Shown: piece by piece, positions 1 to 8,046 of the stretch | Layout of the letters: every line of letters starts with the position of its first letter | Numbering within the stretch: position 1 is the first letter of the stretch | Origin: Streptomyces aureocirculatus | GTDB lineage: Bacteria; Actinomycetota; Actinomycetes; Streptomycetales; Streptomycetaceae | Direction of reading: 5' to 3' | DNA: 64,000 nt | Assembly: GCF_000720475.1 (NCBI RefSeq) | Contig: NZ_JOAP01000006.1 | Coordinates: forward strand, 1-64,000 | The notes under the pieces: model-generated | What the model saw: only the letters and a program-made list of their open reading frames with translations | Told to the model about the DNA's origin: nothing | Databases searched by the model: none | Translations under genes and position numbers: made by a program

Positions 1-8
1 CGTTGGAA

Positions 9-112
9 GGGTGGGTGGGCGGGGGGAAGAAGCCCGTCCGGCGATCGACGACGAACGCGTCAGCGCGGGAAAGGGCGGGTGGGTGGGGGAAGAAGCCCGT
101 CCGGCGTTTGAG
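9..112. repeat. 63-bp tandem repeat carrying two G-quadruplex motifs
   Basis: Two copies of a unit containing GAAGAAGCCCGTCCGGCG lie 63 bp apart (at 26 and 89). Each is preceded by four G-runs with one-base loops (9-26 and 73-89), an ideal G-quadruplex pattern on the + strand. The second copy continues into CGTTTGAGGACGAG, a sequence that recurs in inverse orientation at 7803-8034. The rest of 1-228 shows no convincing gene; it would hold the promoter of the PHP gene. Confidence 0.75.
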
Positions 113-228
113 GACGAGGCGCGGAGCGACGATAAGGGGGGAGCCCCAGGCGGGGGCGGGGGTCGGGTCCGTGGGCCGGTACCCTTGGGGGGTCAACCGC
201 CAAGTCCCGAGAAGCGTGGAGCCGCAGC

Positions 229-1104
229 GTGCGCATCGACCTGCACACCCACTCCACCGCATCCGACGGCACGGACACCCCCGCAGAACTGGTCCGCAAC
301 GCGACCACCGCGGGCCTGGACGTCATCGCGCTGACCGACCACGACACCACGCGCGGCCACGCGCAGGCGATCGCCGCCCTCCCCCCGGGCCTCACCCTCG
401 TCACCGGCGCCGAGCTGTCCTGCCGCCTGGACGGCGTGGGACTGCACATGCTGGCGTACCTCTTCGACCCCGACGAGCCGGAACTGACCCGCGAGCGCGA
501 ACTCGTACGCGACGACCGGGTGCCGCGCGCGCAGACGATGGTGCGCAAGCTCCAGGCGCTCGGCGTCCCCGTGACCTGGGACCAGGTCGCGCGCATCGCG
601 GGCGACGGCTCGGTGGGCCGCCCGCACGTCGCGGAGGCCCTGGTCGAGCTCGGCGTGGTGGCGAGCGTCTCGGACGCCTTCACACCCCAGTGGCTCGCGG
701 ACGGCGGCCGCGCCTACGCCGAGAAGCACGAGCTCGACCCGTTCGAGGCGATCCGCCTGGTGAAGGCCGCGGGCGGCGTCACCGTCCTCGCGCACCCCGC
801 CGCCGCCCAGCGCGGCAGGACCGTATCCGAGTCGGCGATAGCCGAGCTGGCCGCGGCCGGTCTCGACGGCATCGAGGTCGACCACCCCGAGCAGTTGGCG
901 TACGCGCCCGAGTCGGGGCCCCGGCTGCGCGCCCTCGCCGCCGACCTCGGCCTGCTCGTCACCGGCTCCAGCGACTACCACGGCAGCCGCAAGACCGTCT
1001 CCCTCGGCGAGTTCACCACCGACCCCGAGATCTACGGGGAGATCACCCGCCGGGCCACGGGCGCGTTCCCGGTGCCGGGCGCGGGCGGACACCCCGCCGC
1101 GTAG
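229..1104 (+). CDS. PHP-domain metal-dependent phosphoesterase
   Basis: This 291-residue protein is a polymerase-and-histidinol-phosphatase (PHP) family phosphoesterase. The N terminus reads MRIDLHTHSTASDGTDTP with the HxH metal ligands at residues 6 and 8. ALTDHDT follows near residue 35, AHPAA near residue 187 and SSDYHG near residue 254, which together complete the expected trinuclear metal site. Relatives include RNase AM/YciV and 3',5'-nucleotide bisphosphate phosphatases, so the substrate is probably a short RNA 5' end or a small nucleotide, but this cannot be fixed from sequence. The GTG start is chosen because GGAG sits 7 nt upstream (218-221). It is followed by a 203-bp gap with no clear gene before marC. 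Confidence 0.9.
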   Translation: MRIDLHTHSTASDGTDTPAELVRNATTAGLDVIALTDHDTTRGHAQAIAALPPGLTLVTGAELSCRLDGVGLHMLAYLFDPDEPELTRERELVRDDRVPRAQTMVRKLQALGVPVTWDQVARIAGDGSVGRPHVAEALVELGVVASVSDAFTPQWLADGGRAYAEKHELDPFEAIRLVKAAGGVTVLAHPAAAQRGRTVSESAIAELAAAGLDGIEVDHPEQLAYAPESGPRLRALAADLGLLVTGSSDYHGSRKTVSLGEFTTDPEIYGEITRRATGAFPVPGAGGHPAA

Positions 1105-1307
1105 CAAGCCGCGGGGAGCAGCGGAGCCACCGGGAGACGCCGAGCCGTCGACCGCGCACCGCACAGCTCCCCGCGCACCGCCCGACCACGACCTGCCGCG
1201 CACGCACGACTCACGCGCGCCCCGCGAGCGCCCGCACGCCCACGCCCCCCGGCGTGACGCGCCGGCGCCCGCTGTTCCGTACGACTCTCTTCTGCAAGGC
1301 CATCACT

Positions 1308-1910
1308 GTGTTCGACGTCGCCGTCTTCGGATCCCTCTTTCTCACCCTTTTCGTCATCATGGACCCCCCTGGGGTCACGCCGATCTTCCTCGCGCTGACC
1401 GCGGGCCGCCCCGCCAAGGTGCAGAAGAAGATGGCCTTCCAGGCGGTGTGCGTGGCCCTCGGGGTCATCACCGTCTTCGGCATCGTCGGCCAGCAGATCC
1501 TCGACTATCTGCATGTCTCCACGCAGGCGCTGATGATCGCCGGTGGTCTGCTCCTGCTCCTGGTCGCGCTCGACCTGCTCACCGGCAAGACCGACGAGCC
1601 GCAGCAGACCAAGGACGTGAACGTCGCCCTCGTACCGCTCGGCATGCCGCTGCTCGCGGGGCCCGGCGCCATCGTGCAGGTGATCCTCGCCGTGCAGCAC
1701 GCCGACGGCATGGAGCAGGTGTCGGTGTGGGCGGCGATCCTCGCCATCCATGTGGTGCTGTTCCTGGCGATGCGCTTCTCGCTGCTGATCATCCGGGTCA
1801 TCAAGGACGGCGGAGTGGTGCTCGTGACCCGGCTCGCCGGAATGATGCTGTCCGCGATCGCTGTGCAGCAGATCATCAACGGTGTGACGCAGGTGATCCG
1901 CGGCGGTTGA
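1308..1910 (+). CDS. MarC family integral membrane protein
   Basis: The 200-residue product is almost entirely hydrophobic, with about six membrane segments. It begins with the MarC hallmark FLTLFVIMDPPGVTPIFLAL and carries the second conserved loop PLGMPLLAGPGAIVQVI near residue 110. MarC proteins were once linked to multiple antibiotic resistance, but that link was withdrawn and their substrate is unknown. The GTG start at 1308 is the first that keeps the first membrane segment at the N terminus; the ribosome binding site (AAGG, 8 nt upstream) is weak. The open frame extends far upstream but only as out-of-phase PHP sequence. Confidence 0.88.
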   Translation: MFDVAVFGSLFLTLFVIMDPPGVTPIFLALTAGRPAKVQKKMAFQAVCVALGVITVFGIVGQQILDYLHVSTQALMIAGGLLLLLVALDLLTGKTDEPQQTKDVNVALVPLGMPLLAGPGAIVQVILAVQHADGMEQVSVWAAILAIHVVLFLAMRFSLLIIRVIKDGGVVLVTRLAGMMLSAIAVQQIINGVTQVIRGG

Positions 1911-1968
1911 GCCGGTCGGGTGACCGCATGACCGCACGGGTCACGTCGGTGCGCCCGCACACCACGCA

Positions 1969-2016
1969 CAGAGCCCTGTGCGGCACCGGTCGATTCCGGT
2001 GGCGTCCAGGGCTCTG
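1969..2016. terminator. Nested hairpins between convergent marC and small gene
   Basis: A perfect 10-bp inverted repeat (CAGAGCCCTG at 1969 with CAGGGCTCTG at 2007) encloses a second one (CACCGG at 1984 with CCGGTG at 1996). It lies between the 3' ends of two converging genes and lacks a T tract, so it is read as a bidirectional Streptomyces-type terminator. Confidence 0.6.
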
Positions 2017-2044
2017 AAGTGTGTGATGCGGCCGTTCGGCGTCG

Positions 2045-2197
2045 TTATGAGGCCGAGGCGTCGGCCGGACGGATGTAGAGGCGCTGCCCTATGGCGGCGG
2101 CTTGCTGCACGATCCGGTTGACGGAGGCGGCGTCCACGACGGTCGTGTCCACGGCCGTGCCGTCGACGTCGTCGAGTCGCATGATTTCGAAGCGCAT
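2045..2197 (-). CDS. Conserved-looking 50-residue protein with SigR-type promoter
   Basis: The small ORF starts MRFEIMRLDDVDGTAVDTTV and ends IRPADASAS. It is preceded by GGGAG six bases before its ATG and has strong third-position G/C bias, so it is very likely translated. It has no signal peptide, membrane segment, cysteine or recognised domain; it is acidic and Val/Asp-rich at the N terminus with a more basic C-terminal part. The family was not recognised. The notable point is its control: a perfect GGAAT-N18-GTT SigR-type promoter lies about 60 nt upstream on the same strand, suggesting induction by thiol-oxidative stress. Confidence 0.72.
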   Translation of the reverse strand: MRFEIMRLDDVDGTAVDTTVVDAASVNRIVQQAAAIGQRLYIRPADASAS

Positions 2198-2257
2198 GGG
2201 CTTCTCCCTTCGTCTGGTGATCCTCCTGAAGGAGAACTGCTTGTTACATACGGGTGC

Positions 2258-2283
2258 AACGGCTTGACCCGTTCAAACATTCC
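2258..2283 (-). promoter_or_regulatory. SigR-type promoter of the 50-residue gene
   Basis: On the minus strand the sequence reads GGAAT (2283-2279), exactly 18 bases, then GTT (2260-2258). This is the SigR consensus. Transcription would start near 2251, leaving a leader of about 54 nt. A short inverted repeat, TTGACCCGTTCAA, lies inside the spacer. The surrounding 2270-2330 patch is unusually A/T-rich for this genome and may also hold the promoter of the gene at 2414. Confidence 0.7.
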
Positions 2284-2413
2284 CTACGCTAAAGAAAATT
2301 TTCGAGTGGCTAATGAACATGGCGTTTCGTGACCGTAACGCGGCTGGTTGTGTTCGCTCCGTCATGGTCACCGGTTGTGCCCGCCGTGTGACGGGCGGAA
2401 CAATGCGTTCTGT

Positions 2414-3343
2414 ATGAACATGTACGAGACCACTGACGAGAGCGACGGCGTCGAGAGCGACGGCATCTCCGCTCAACTGGAGCGCACCAACGGACTCCTG
2501 GAGCGCATGCTCGCCGAGGTGGCCAAGACCCCGTCCACGCACGCGATCTTCGTGGACGCCGGTTATCTGTACGCCGCCACCGGACGGCTCGTGACGGGCA
2601 CCGAGGACCGGCGGGCCTTCGAACTCGACGCCCAAGGGTTGATCGACGCGCTGATCGACAAGGCACGCACGATCTTCGCGGACAGCAGGCTGCTGCGCGT
2701 GTACTGGTACGACGGCGCGCGGCGCCGTATCCACACGGCGGAGCAGCAGTCGATCGCGGAACTCCCCGACGTCAAGGTCCGCCTGGGCAACCTCAACGCC
2801 AACAACCAGCAGAAGGGCGTCGACTCGCTGATCCGCTCCGACCTGGAGTCCCTTGCCCGGCACCGGGCCATCAGCGACGCGGCGCTGATCGGCGGCGACG
2901 AGGACCTGGTCTCGGCGGTCGAGGCCGCGCAGGGGTACGGCGCACGCGTCCACCTCTGGGGCGTCGAGGCGCCGGACGGCCGCAATCAGGCGGAGCCGCT
3001 CCTGTGGGAGGTCGACAGTCAGCGCACGTTCGACGCGGACTTCTTCAAGCCGTTCGTCGCGCGCCGCCCCGCCCTGCCCTACGAGCCCGCGGCCACGGCG
3101 CCGCGGCCCTCGCGGGACGACGTGCGCTTCGTCGGCGCCCAGATCTCCGCGAAGTGGCTCTCGGCGCGCGGCCGGGAGGCACTGGTGGGCCTGCTGCCCG
3201 GACACCCCTATCTGCCGGGATCGGTCGACCAGGAACTCCTGGTCGAGGCCGAGCGGCTGCTCGACTACTCCCTGCGGGGCCAGTCGGACCTGCGGCGGGT
3301 GCTGCGGGACGGCTTCTGGGACCACCTGCACAAGTGCTACTGA
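2414..3343 (+). CDS. NYN-domain (LabA/DUF88-like) putative RNase
   Basis: The roughly 309-residue protein has the NYN fold of PIN-like endoribonucleases. AIFVDAGYLY near residue 45 gives the first catalytic aspartate, and KGVDSLIRSDL and LIGGDEDLVSAVEAA near residues 136-165 give the other acidic residues. The C-terminal third (DVRFVGAQISAKWLSARGRE onwards) is a LOTUS/helical accessory region of the kind often joined to NYN. Two in-frame ATGs at 2414 and 2420 are both possible; no good ribosome binding site was seen. Its stop overlaps the converging hydrolase gene by 7 bp. A role in RNA processing is inferred. Confidence 0.85.
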   Translation: MNMYETTDESDGVESDGISAQLERTNGLLERMLAEVAKTPSTHAIFVDAGYLYAATGRLVTGTEDRRAFELDAQGLIDALIDKARTIFADSRLLRVYWYDGARRRIHTAEQQSIAELPDVKVRLGNLNANNQQKGVDSLIRSDLESLARHRAISDAALIGGDEDLVSAVEAAQGYGARVHLWGVEAPDGRNQAEPLLWEVDSQRTFDADFFKPFVARRPALPYEPAATAPRPSRDDVRFVGAQISAKWLSARGREALVGLLPGHPYLPGSVDQELLVEAERLLDYSLRGQSDLRRVLRDGFWDHLHKCY

Positions 3344-4254
3344 GCGCTGCCGTCTCCACTGCGCGCGCAGTTGTCCCAGAAGGCCGCGAGCGCGGCGGCG
3401 GTGGCCTCGGGGCGGTCCGTGTTGGGGGAGTGCTCCGCGCCCGCGACCACCGTGCGGTGGGCGCGCAGGCGGCGCGCCATGTCGTCGAGGAGCGGCACGG
3501 GCCAGGTGTCGTCGCGCTCGCCGGACACCACGTGCTTGGGCAGCGGTACGGCGGCCAGCTCGTCGACGCGGTCGGGCTCGGTGCACAGTTGCTTGCCGGT
3601 GGCGATGAGCTGGGCCGGGTTGTTGCGCAGCCAGCGGGCGCGCAGCGCGTCGTGGTCGGCTGCGTACGGGGCGGTGGCGGGGTCGGTCCCGGACCCGGTG
3701 GCTGCGTCCTCCGGCGTCGCCATGGCCTGCATGGCCTCCCACACCACGGCCATGGGGTGGGCGGCGACGGCGTCCGTCAGGAGCGTGGCGCGGGTCCGCT
3801 GCGACGGCGAGACGCGGGCGGGGCCCGACGCCATGAGGGTGAGCGAGGCGAAGGTGTCCGGGGGTGCGAGGAGTACGGCGGCCCGGGCCACCAGGCCGCC
3901 GAGGGAGTGGCCGAGCAGGTGCGGGGGTCCCTGGCCGGGGATGTGGACGGCGGCCGCCTGGGCCAGGACGTCCGCGGCCAGCTCCTGTTGTGCGTACGCG
4001 GAGACGTCGTCCGGGCCCGTCGACTCGTACTGGCCGCGGCCGTCCACGGAGACGGTGCGGTAGCCGGCCTCGGCGAGGGGGTGGAGCAGGGCGACGAAGT
4101 CCTCCTTGCTCCCCGTGTAGCCCGGCAGCAGCAGGGCGGTGCCCTTGACCTCGCCGGTCGGGCGGGTGTCGAGCACCGCGAAGTCGCCGCGGGCCGTACG
4201 CAGCGGGTACGCGAGGGTGCCCGCGGGTGGGGTGAAGGTTGGGGGCCTGCTCAT
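3337..4254 (-). CDS. Alpha/beta-fold hydrolase
   Basis: This 305-residue protein is a classical alpha/beta hydrolase. The nucleophile elbow is LLGHSLGGLVARAA near residue 117. A candidate acid is in VVSGERDDTWPV and the histidine in VAGAEHSPNTDRPE. It lacks a signal peptide, so it is cytoplasmic. The N-terminal LLLPGYTGSKEDF supplies the oxyanion-hole glycine. The substrate is unknown. It converges on, and overlaps by 7 bp, the NYN gene. The 558 bp upstream of its start consist mostly of repeats plus the terminator of the helicase gene. Confidence 0.85.
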   Translation of the reverse strand: MSRPPTFTPPAGTLAYPLRTARGDFAVLDTRPTGEVKGTALLLPGYTGSKEDFVALLHPLAEAGYRTVSVDGRGQYESTGPDDVSAYAQQELAADVLAQAAAVHIPGQGPPHLLGHSLGGLVARAAVLLAPPDTFASLTLMASGPARVSPSQRTRATLLTDAVAAHPMAVVWEAMQAMATPEDAATGSGTDPATAPYAADHDALRARWLRNNPAQLIATGKQLCTEPDRVDELAAVPLPKHVVSGERDDTWPVPLLDDMARRLRAHRTVVAGAEHSPNTDRPEATAAALAAFWDNCARSGDGSAQ

Positions 4255-4451
4255 CCCCCGAGGCTACTGGCCGCAGGCCTTGACCAGGGTTGTGCCCCTA
4301 CCCCCGCCCCCGGTCACCGCAGCCACGGCCTGAGCCCGCGGCGGTGCCCCTGCCCCTGCTCCCGTGTTGCCGCAGGTGGGAGCTGTGCCCACGGGGGTGC
4401 CCCTGCCCCCGCTCCCAGTTGCCGCTGCGGGGGCTGTGCCCACCCGTTCCG

Positions 4452-4700
4452 CCCCTGGCGGACCAGTTGCCCACAGGGGGGGGGGGGGGGGGGGCGGTAA
4501 CCAGGGCGTGCCTGCTCTCGCTCCTGGGGGACCGGATGCCCACAGCGGGGGGCGGTAACCAGGGCGTGCCTGCTCTCGCCTCTGGCGGACCAGTCGCCCA
4601 CAGCGAGGGGGGCGGTAACCGTGGTGTCCCTGCTCTCGTCCCTGGCGGACCGGATGCCCGCAGCGAGGGGGCGGTGTCGTCCTCCCCCCGGGGGACGTCG
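4452..4700. repeat. Degenerate 60-70 bp tandem repeats with a G19 homopolymer
   Basis: Four imperfect copies begin near 4452, 4521, 4580 and 4640. Each contains CTGGCGGACC (or a variant), GCCCACAG, a G-rich run, CGGTAACC and GTGCCTGCTCTCG. The first copy holds an uninterrupted run of 19 G residues (4476-4494). Related sequence is found at 58560-58670. The 4255-4451 part is similar low-complexity DNA with GGGGCTGTGCCCAC-like blocks. Proline-rich frames on the minus strand here are repeat by-products, not genes. Confidence 0.75.
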
Positions 4701-4754
4701 GTGGTGTGGGGTGACGGGTGGGTGGGAAGCATCCGCCGCGGAGCGGCGGGAACG

Positions 4755-4799
4755 AAAAACACCCGCACCCGGGGTCAAGAGAGACCCCGAGCACGGGTG
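4755..4799 (-). terminator. Intrinsic terminator of the DEAD-box helicase gene
   Basis: Downstream of the helicase stop, the minus strand forms a stem from CACCCG plus GGGGTC pairing with GACCCC plus CGGGTG around a 6-nt loop (4760-4799). It is followed on that strand by five T residues (4759-4755). This is one of the few canonical stem-plus-T-tract terminators in the window. Confidence 0.75.
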
Positions 4800-4812
4800 G
4801 AAAGAGCGCAGA

Positions 4813-6591
4813 CTAGCTGTCGGCGGAGTCCGCAGACTTACGGGTCCGCCGCCGCCGCGGCTTCACAGCCGGAGCAACCGAAGCGTCCTCGGCGACAGCC
4901 GAAGCCCCCGCGGCAGCCGGAGCCGCAGAAGCCGCAGCATCCGCACCGGCCCGCGTCCGCCGCCGCCGCCGAGGCGTACGCGGCGCAGCAGCCTCCTCGG
5001 CGACATCGGCAACCTCGGCAACCTCGGCAACAGGAGAGACAGGCGCGGTGGAAGCGTCGGAGCCGGCGGACGGCGCCGCAGAGGCGTCCGCCTCGGTCAC
5101 GGCCTCGCCGGAGAGGGGCGCACCGGCACGCGTACGCCGACGCTGCCGCGGCGCACGGGCGGTCCGCTCACTCTCCTCGGCCTGCTGACGCCCACCGGCG
5201 CCACCACGCTCAGCGGCGCCCGCACGCTCACCGGAGCCCCCACGCTCACCACGACGCGCGCCACCCCGGGCACCGGAGCCCCCGCGAGTACCGCCACCGC
5301 GGGAACCGGTCTCGCCCAGGTCCTCGACCTCCTCCGCGTCGAGCCCGGCGCGGGTGCGCTCCGTACGCGGCAGAACACCCTTCGTACCGGCGGGGATGTT
5401 CATCTCCTCGTACAGGTGCGGGGAGCTGGAGTACGTCTCGACCGGGTCGTTGAACTTCAGGTCGAGCGCCTTGTTGATCAACTGCCAACGAGGAATGTCG
5501 TCCCAGTCGACGAGGGTGATCGCGATGCCCTTGGCGCCCGCGCGGCCGGTGCGGCCGATGCGGTGGAGGTAGGTCTTCTCGTCCTCGGGCGACTGGTAGT
5601 TGATGACGTGTGTGACGCCCTCGACGTCGATGCCGCGCGCGGCGACGTCGGTGCACACGAGCACGTCGACCTTGCCGTTGCGGAACGCGCGCAGGGCCTG
5701 CTCGCGCGCGCCCTGGCCCAGGTCGCCGTGGACCGCGCCGGAGGCGAAACCGCGGCGTTCGAGCTGCTCGGCGATGTCGGCGGCCGTGCGCTTCGTACGG
5801 CAGAAGATCATCGCGAGTCCGCGGCCCTCGGCCTGCAGGATGCGGGAGACCATCTCCGGCTTGTCCATGGAGTGCGCGCGGTACACGAACTGCGCGGTGT
5901 TCGCCACGGTCTGGCCCTCGTCGTCCGGCGCGGTGGCGCGGATGTGCGTGGGCTGCGACATGTACCGGCGGGCGAGACCGATGACGGCGCCCGGCATGGT
6001 CGCGGAGAAGAGCATCGTCTGGCGCTTCACCGGAAGCATGTTGATGATCTTCTCGACGTCGGGCAGGAAGCCCAGGTCGAGCATCTCGTCGGCCTCGTCG
6101 AGGACGAGGCACTTGACGTGCTTCAGGTTCAGCTTGCGCTGTCCTGCCAGGTCGAGCAGGCGGCCCGGGGTGCCGACGATCACGTCGACACCCTTCTTGA
6201 GGGCCTCGACCTGGGGCTCGTAGGCACGGCCGCCATATATGGCGAGGACGCGGACGTTGCGCGCCTTGCCCGCGGTCAGCAGGTCGTTGGTCACCTGCTG
6301 GCACAGCTCGCGGGTGGGGACCACGATGAGGGCCTGGGGCGCCTCGGTCAGCCGGTCGGACTCGGCGCGGCCCGCCTCGACGTCCGCGGGAACGACGACG
6401 CGCTCAAGGAGCGGAAGGCCGAAGCCGAGCGTCTTGCCGGTGCCGGTCTTCGCCTGGCCGATGACGTCGCTGCCCGAGAGGGCGACGGGGAGCGTCATCT
6501 CCTGGATGGGGAAGGGGGTGATGATGCCGACGGCTTCCAGGGCCTCGGCTGTCTCGGGAAGAATTCCGAGCTCTCGAAAAGTCGTAGTCAG
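4813..6591 (-). CDS. rhlE: DEAD-box ATP-dependent RNA helicase
   Basis: The roughly 590-residue protein unwinds RNA duplexes using ATP. The Q-motif region (FPIQEMTLPVAL) is followed by AKTGTGKT (Walker A), PTRELCQQV, TPGRLLDL, VLDEADEMLD (DEAD box), SATMP and HRIGRTGRAG, completing both RecA-like lobes. The last 170 residues are a basic, disordered tail rich in RGG and RRRRTR blocks, a typical RNA-binding extension. No ATG or GTG lies near the expected N terminus. AGAGG is 7 nt before a CTG at 6591 (reading LTTTFRELGILPE), which is taken as the start; ATT at 6597 or the ATG of the MTLPVAL segment are alternatives. The gene order matches rhlE (Rv3211) of mycobacteria. Confidence 0.9.
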   Translation of the reverse strand: MTTTFRELGILPETAEALEAVGIITPFPIQEMTLPVALSGSDVIGQAKTGTGKTLGFGLPLLERVVVPADVEAGRAESDRLTEAPQALIVVPTRELCQQVTNDLLTAGKARNVRVLAIYGGRAYEPQVEALKKGVDVIVGTPGRLLDLAGQRKLNLKHVKCLVLDEADEMLDLGFLPDVEKIINMLPVKRQTMLFSATMPGAVIGLARRYMSQPTHIRATAPDDEGQTVANTAQFVYRAHSMDKPEMVSRILQAEGRGLAMIFCRTKRTAADIAEQLERRGFASGAVHGDLGQGAREQALRAFRNGKVDVLVCTDVAARGIDVEGVTHVINYQSPEDEKTYLHRIGRTGRAGAKGIAITLVDWDDIPRWQLINKALDLKFNDPVETYSSSPHLYEEMNIPAGTKGVLPRTERTRAGLDAEEVEDLGETGSRGGGTRGGSGARGGARRGERGGSGERAGAAERGGAGGRQQAEESERTARAPRQRRRTRAGAPLSGEAVTEADASAAPSAGSDASTAPVSPVAEVAEVADVAEEAAAPRTPRRRRRTRAGADAAASAAPAAAGASAVAEDASVAPAVKPRRRRTRKSADSADS

Positions 6592-6975
6592 GGCAATGCC
6601 TCTTCTGTGAGACGCGGCGCGAGGCGAACGCTGGGGGTCGTGACCGTACCGGGAGATCTGCCGGCCGCCTGGGGAACGAACCCGGCGAGCCGGTGGTACG
6701 GGACCACTGCCGACGCTCGAGCGCTCACACCGCTGAGGGGGTCCCTCCGCATGCAGTACGCACAGTGCGCACCGCCCTGGAGGGCTGTCTGGTCGGAGCC
6801 GATCGGGCCACCGACCGGGCATCCTCATTCATACGGCCCGTCGAATATTCGGCGGGCGCATTACCACTGTACCCCGGAATCTCGCATGCGTGTCCGGCGA
6901 ATTGCTCACGTTGCCGTCGTCACAGTGGTTGACCAGGCCCTTACGCCATGCGGCGAGCGGGCTATTGTGCGCTTC
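6592..6975. other. 384-bp divergent intergenic region
   Basis: This region separates the helicase from the ferritin-fold gene. It becomes A/T-richer from about 6830 and contains a 10-bp palindrome CGAATATTCG (about 6842-6851). The helicase transcript probably starts in this part, giving a leader of roughly 250 nt or more, as is common for autoregulated or cold-responsive DEAD-box genes. An in-frame open extension of the helicase frame reaches 6828 but has no ribosome binding site. Confidence 0.45.
6941..6968 (+). promoter_or_regulatory. Promoter for leaderless ferritin-fold gene
   Basis: TTACGC (6941-6946), a 16-bp spacer and TATTGT (6963-6968) precede the ATG at 6976 by 7 bases. There is no ribosome binding site, so the mRNA is predicted to begin at or next to the start codon. 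Confidence 0.5.
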
Positions 6976-7761
6976 ATGGAGACGCCTGACACCGCCGCGA
7001 AGCCCCCCGAAGGACCCGAAACCCCCGCAGCCGCCGCAGCCGCCGGCGAAACCGCCGCCGCCCCCACCGGGGTCGCCGCGCAGGACTGGAAGACGGCGTC
7101 CGCCGAGCCGCAGTACCGCGCCGCCGTCGTGGACCTGCTCGGCGCGCTCGCGTACGGCGAGCTCGCGGCGTTCGAGCGCCTCGCGGAGGACGCGAAGCTG
7201 GCGCCGACGCTCGCCGACAAGGCGGAGCTGGCCAAGATGGCGTCCGCCGAGTTCCACCACTTCGAGCGGTTGCGCGACCGGCTCGCGGCGGTCGGCGCGG
7301 AGCCCACTGAGGCCATGGAGCCGTTCGTCGAGGCGCTCGACGGGTTCCACAAGCAGACGGCGCCGTCCGACTGGCTGGAAGGCCTGGTCAAGGCGTACGT
7401 CGGCGACTCCATCGCCAGTGACTTCTACCGCGAGGTCGCGGCGCGGCTCGACGTCGACACCCGCCGCCTGGTGCTCGGTGTGCTCGACGACACCGGCCAT
7501 GCGAGCTTCGCGGTGGAGAAGGTGCGGGCCGCGATCGACGCGGAGCCGCGGGTCGGCGGGCGGCTCGCGCTGTGGGCGCGGCGGCTGATGGGCGAGGCCC
7601 TCTCCCAGTCGCAGCGGGTTGTCGCCGAGCGGGACGCGTTGTCGACCATGCTGGTCGGGGGGGTCGCCGATGGGTTCGACCTCGCGGAGGTCGGGCGGAT
7701 GTTCTCTCGGATCACTGAGGCGCACACCAAGCGGATGGCCGCGCTTGGCCTGGCGGCCTAG
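6976..7761 (+). CDS. MiaE-like ferritin-fold protein
   Basis: This 261-residue protein belongs to the MiaE_2/ferritin-like group, named for similarity to the tRNA-(ms2io6A) hydroxylase MiaE. After an Ala/Pro-rich leader (residues 1-40), helices carry the di-iron-type ligands: YGELAAFERL, SAEFHHFERLRDRL and DDTGHASFAVEKV. A role as a di-iron oxygenase on tRNA or on fatty/thiol substrates is possible; the actual reaction in actinomycetes is not known to me. The gene appears leaderless: ATG at 6976 lies 7 nt after TATTGT. An in-frame GTG at 6967 overlaps the -10 box and is less likely. It diverges from the DEAD-box gene. Confidence 0.82.
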   Translation: METPDTAAKPPEGPETPAAAAAAGETAAAPTGVAAQDWKTASAEPQYRAAVVDLLGALAYGELAAFERLAEDAKLAPTLADKAELAKMASAEFHHFERLRDRLAAVGAEPTEAMEPFVEALDGFHKQTAPSDWLEGLVKAYVGDSIASDFYREVAARLDVDTRRLVLGVLDDTGHASFAVEKVRAAIDAEPRVGGRLALWARRLMGEALSQSQRVVAERDALSTMLVGGVADGFDLAEVGRMFSRITEAHTKRMAALGLAA

Positions 7762-7802
7762 CCTCGCCGTTACGGTCACCGTCGGCCGTCGGGGGCGCCC
7801 CC

Positions 7803-8034
7803 TGTCGGGGTGGCCGTCGATCGCCCTGCGGGCTCGTCCTCAAACGCCGGACGGGCTGGATTTGTCCCGCCGGTTGGGTGGCTGAGCTTGCCGGGGTGGC
7901 CGTCGATCGCCCTGCGGGCTCGTCCTCAAGCGCCGGACGGGCTGATTTTGTCCCGCCGGTTGGGTGGCTGAGCTTGTCGGGGTGGCCGTCGATCGCCCTG
8001 CGGGCTCATCCTCAAACGCCGGACCGGCTGGACT
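7803..8034. repeat. Three-copy 86-bp tandem repeat
   Basis: Copies begin at 7803, 7889 and 7975 (the third shortened). Each contains GGGGTGGCCGTCGATCGCC, then CCTCAAACGCCGGACGGGCT, the inverse complement of the element at 90-125. The array fills most of the 285-bp gap between the ferritin-fold gene and the small membrane protein, which are convergent. The element family is a known type of Streptomyces intergenic repeat; no coding function is seen. Confidence 0.8.
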
Positions 8035-8046
8035 TGGCCGCCAGGC

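Noticed and set aside
4298..4794. Proline-rich ORFs in several frames on the minus strand
   Set aside because: They are translations of the G-rich tandem repeats and lack ribosome sites and stable frame choice.
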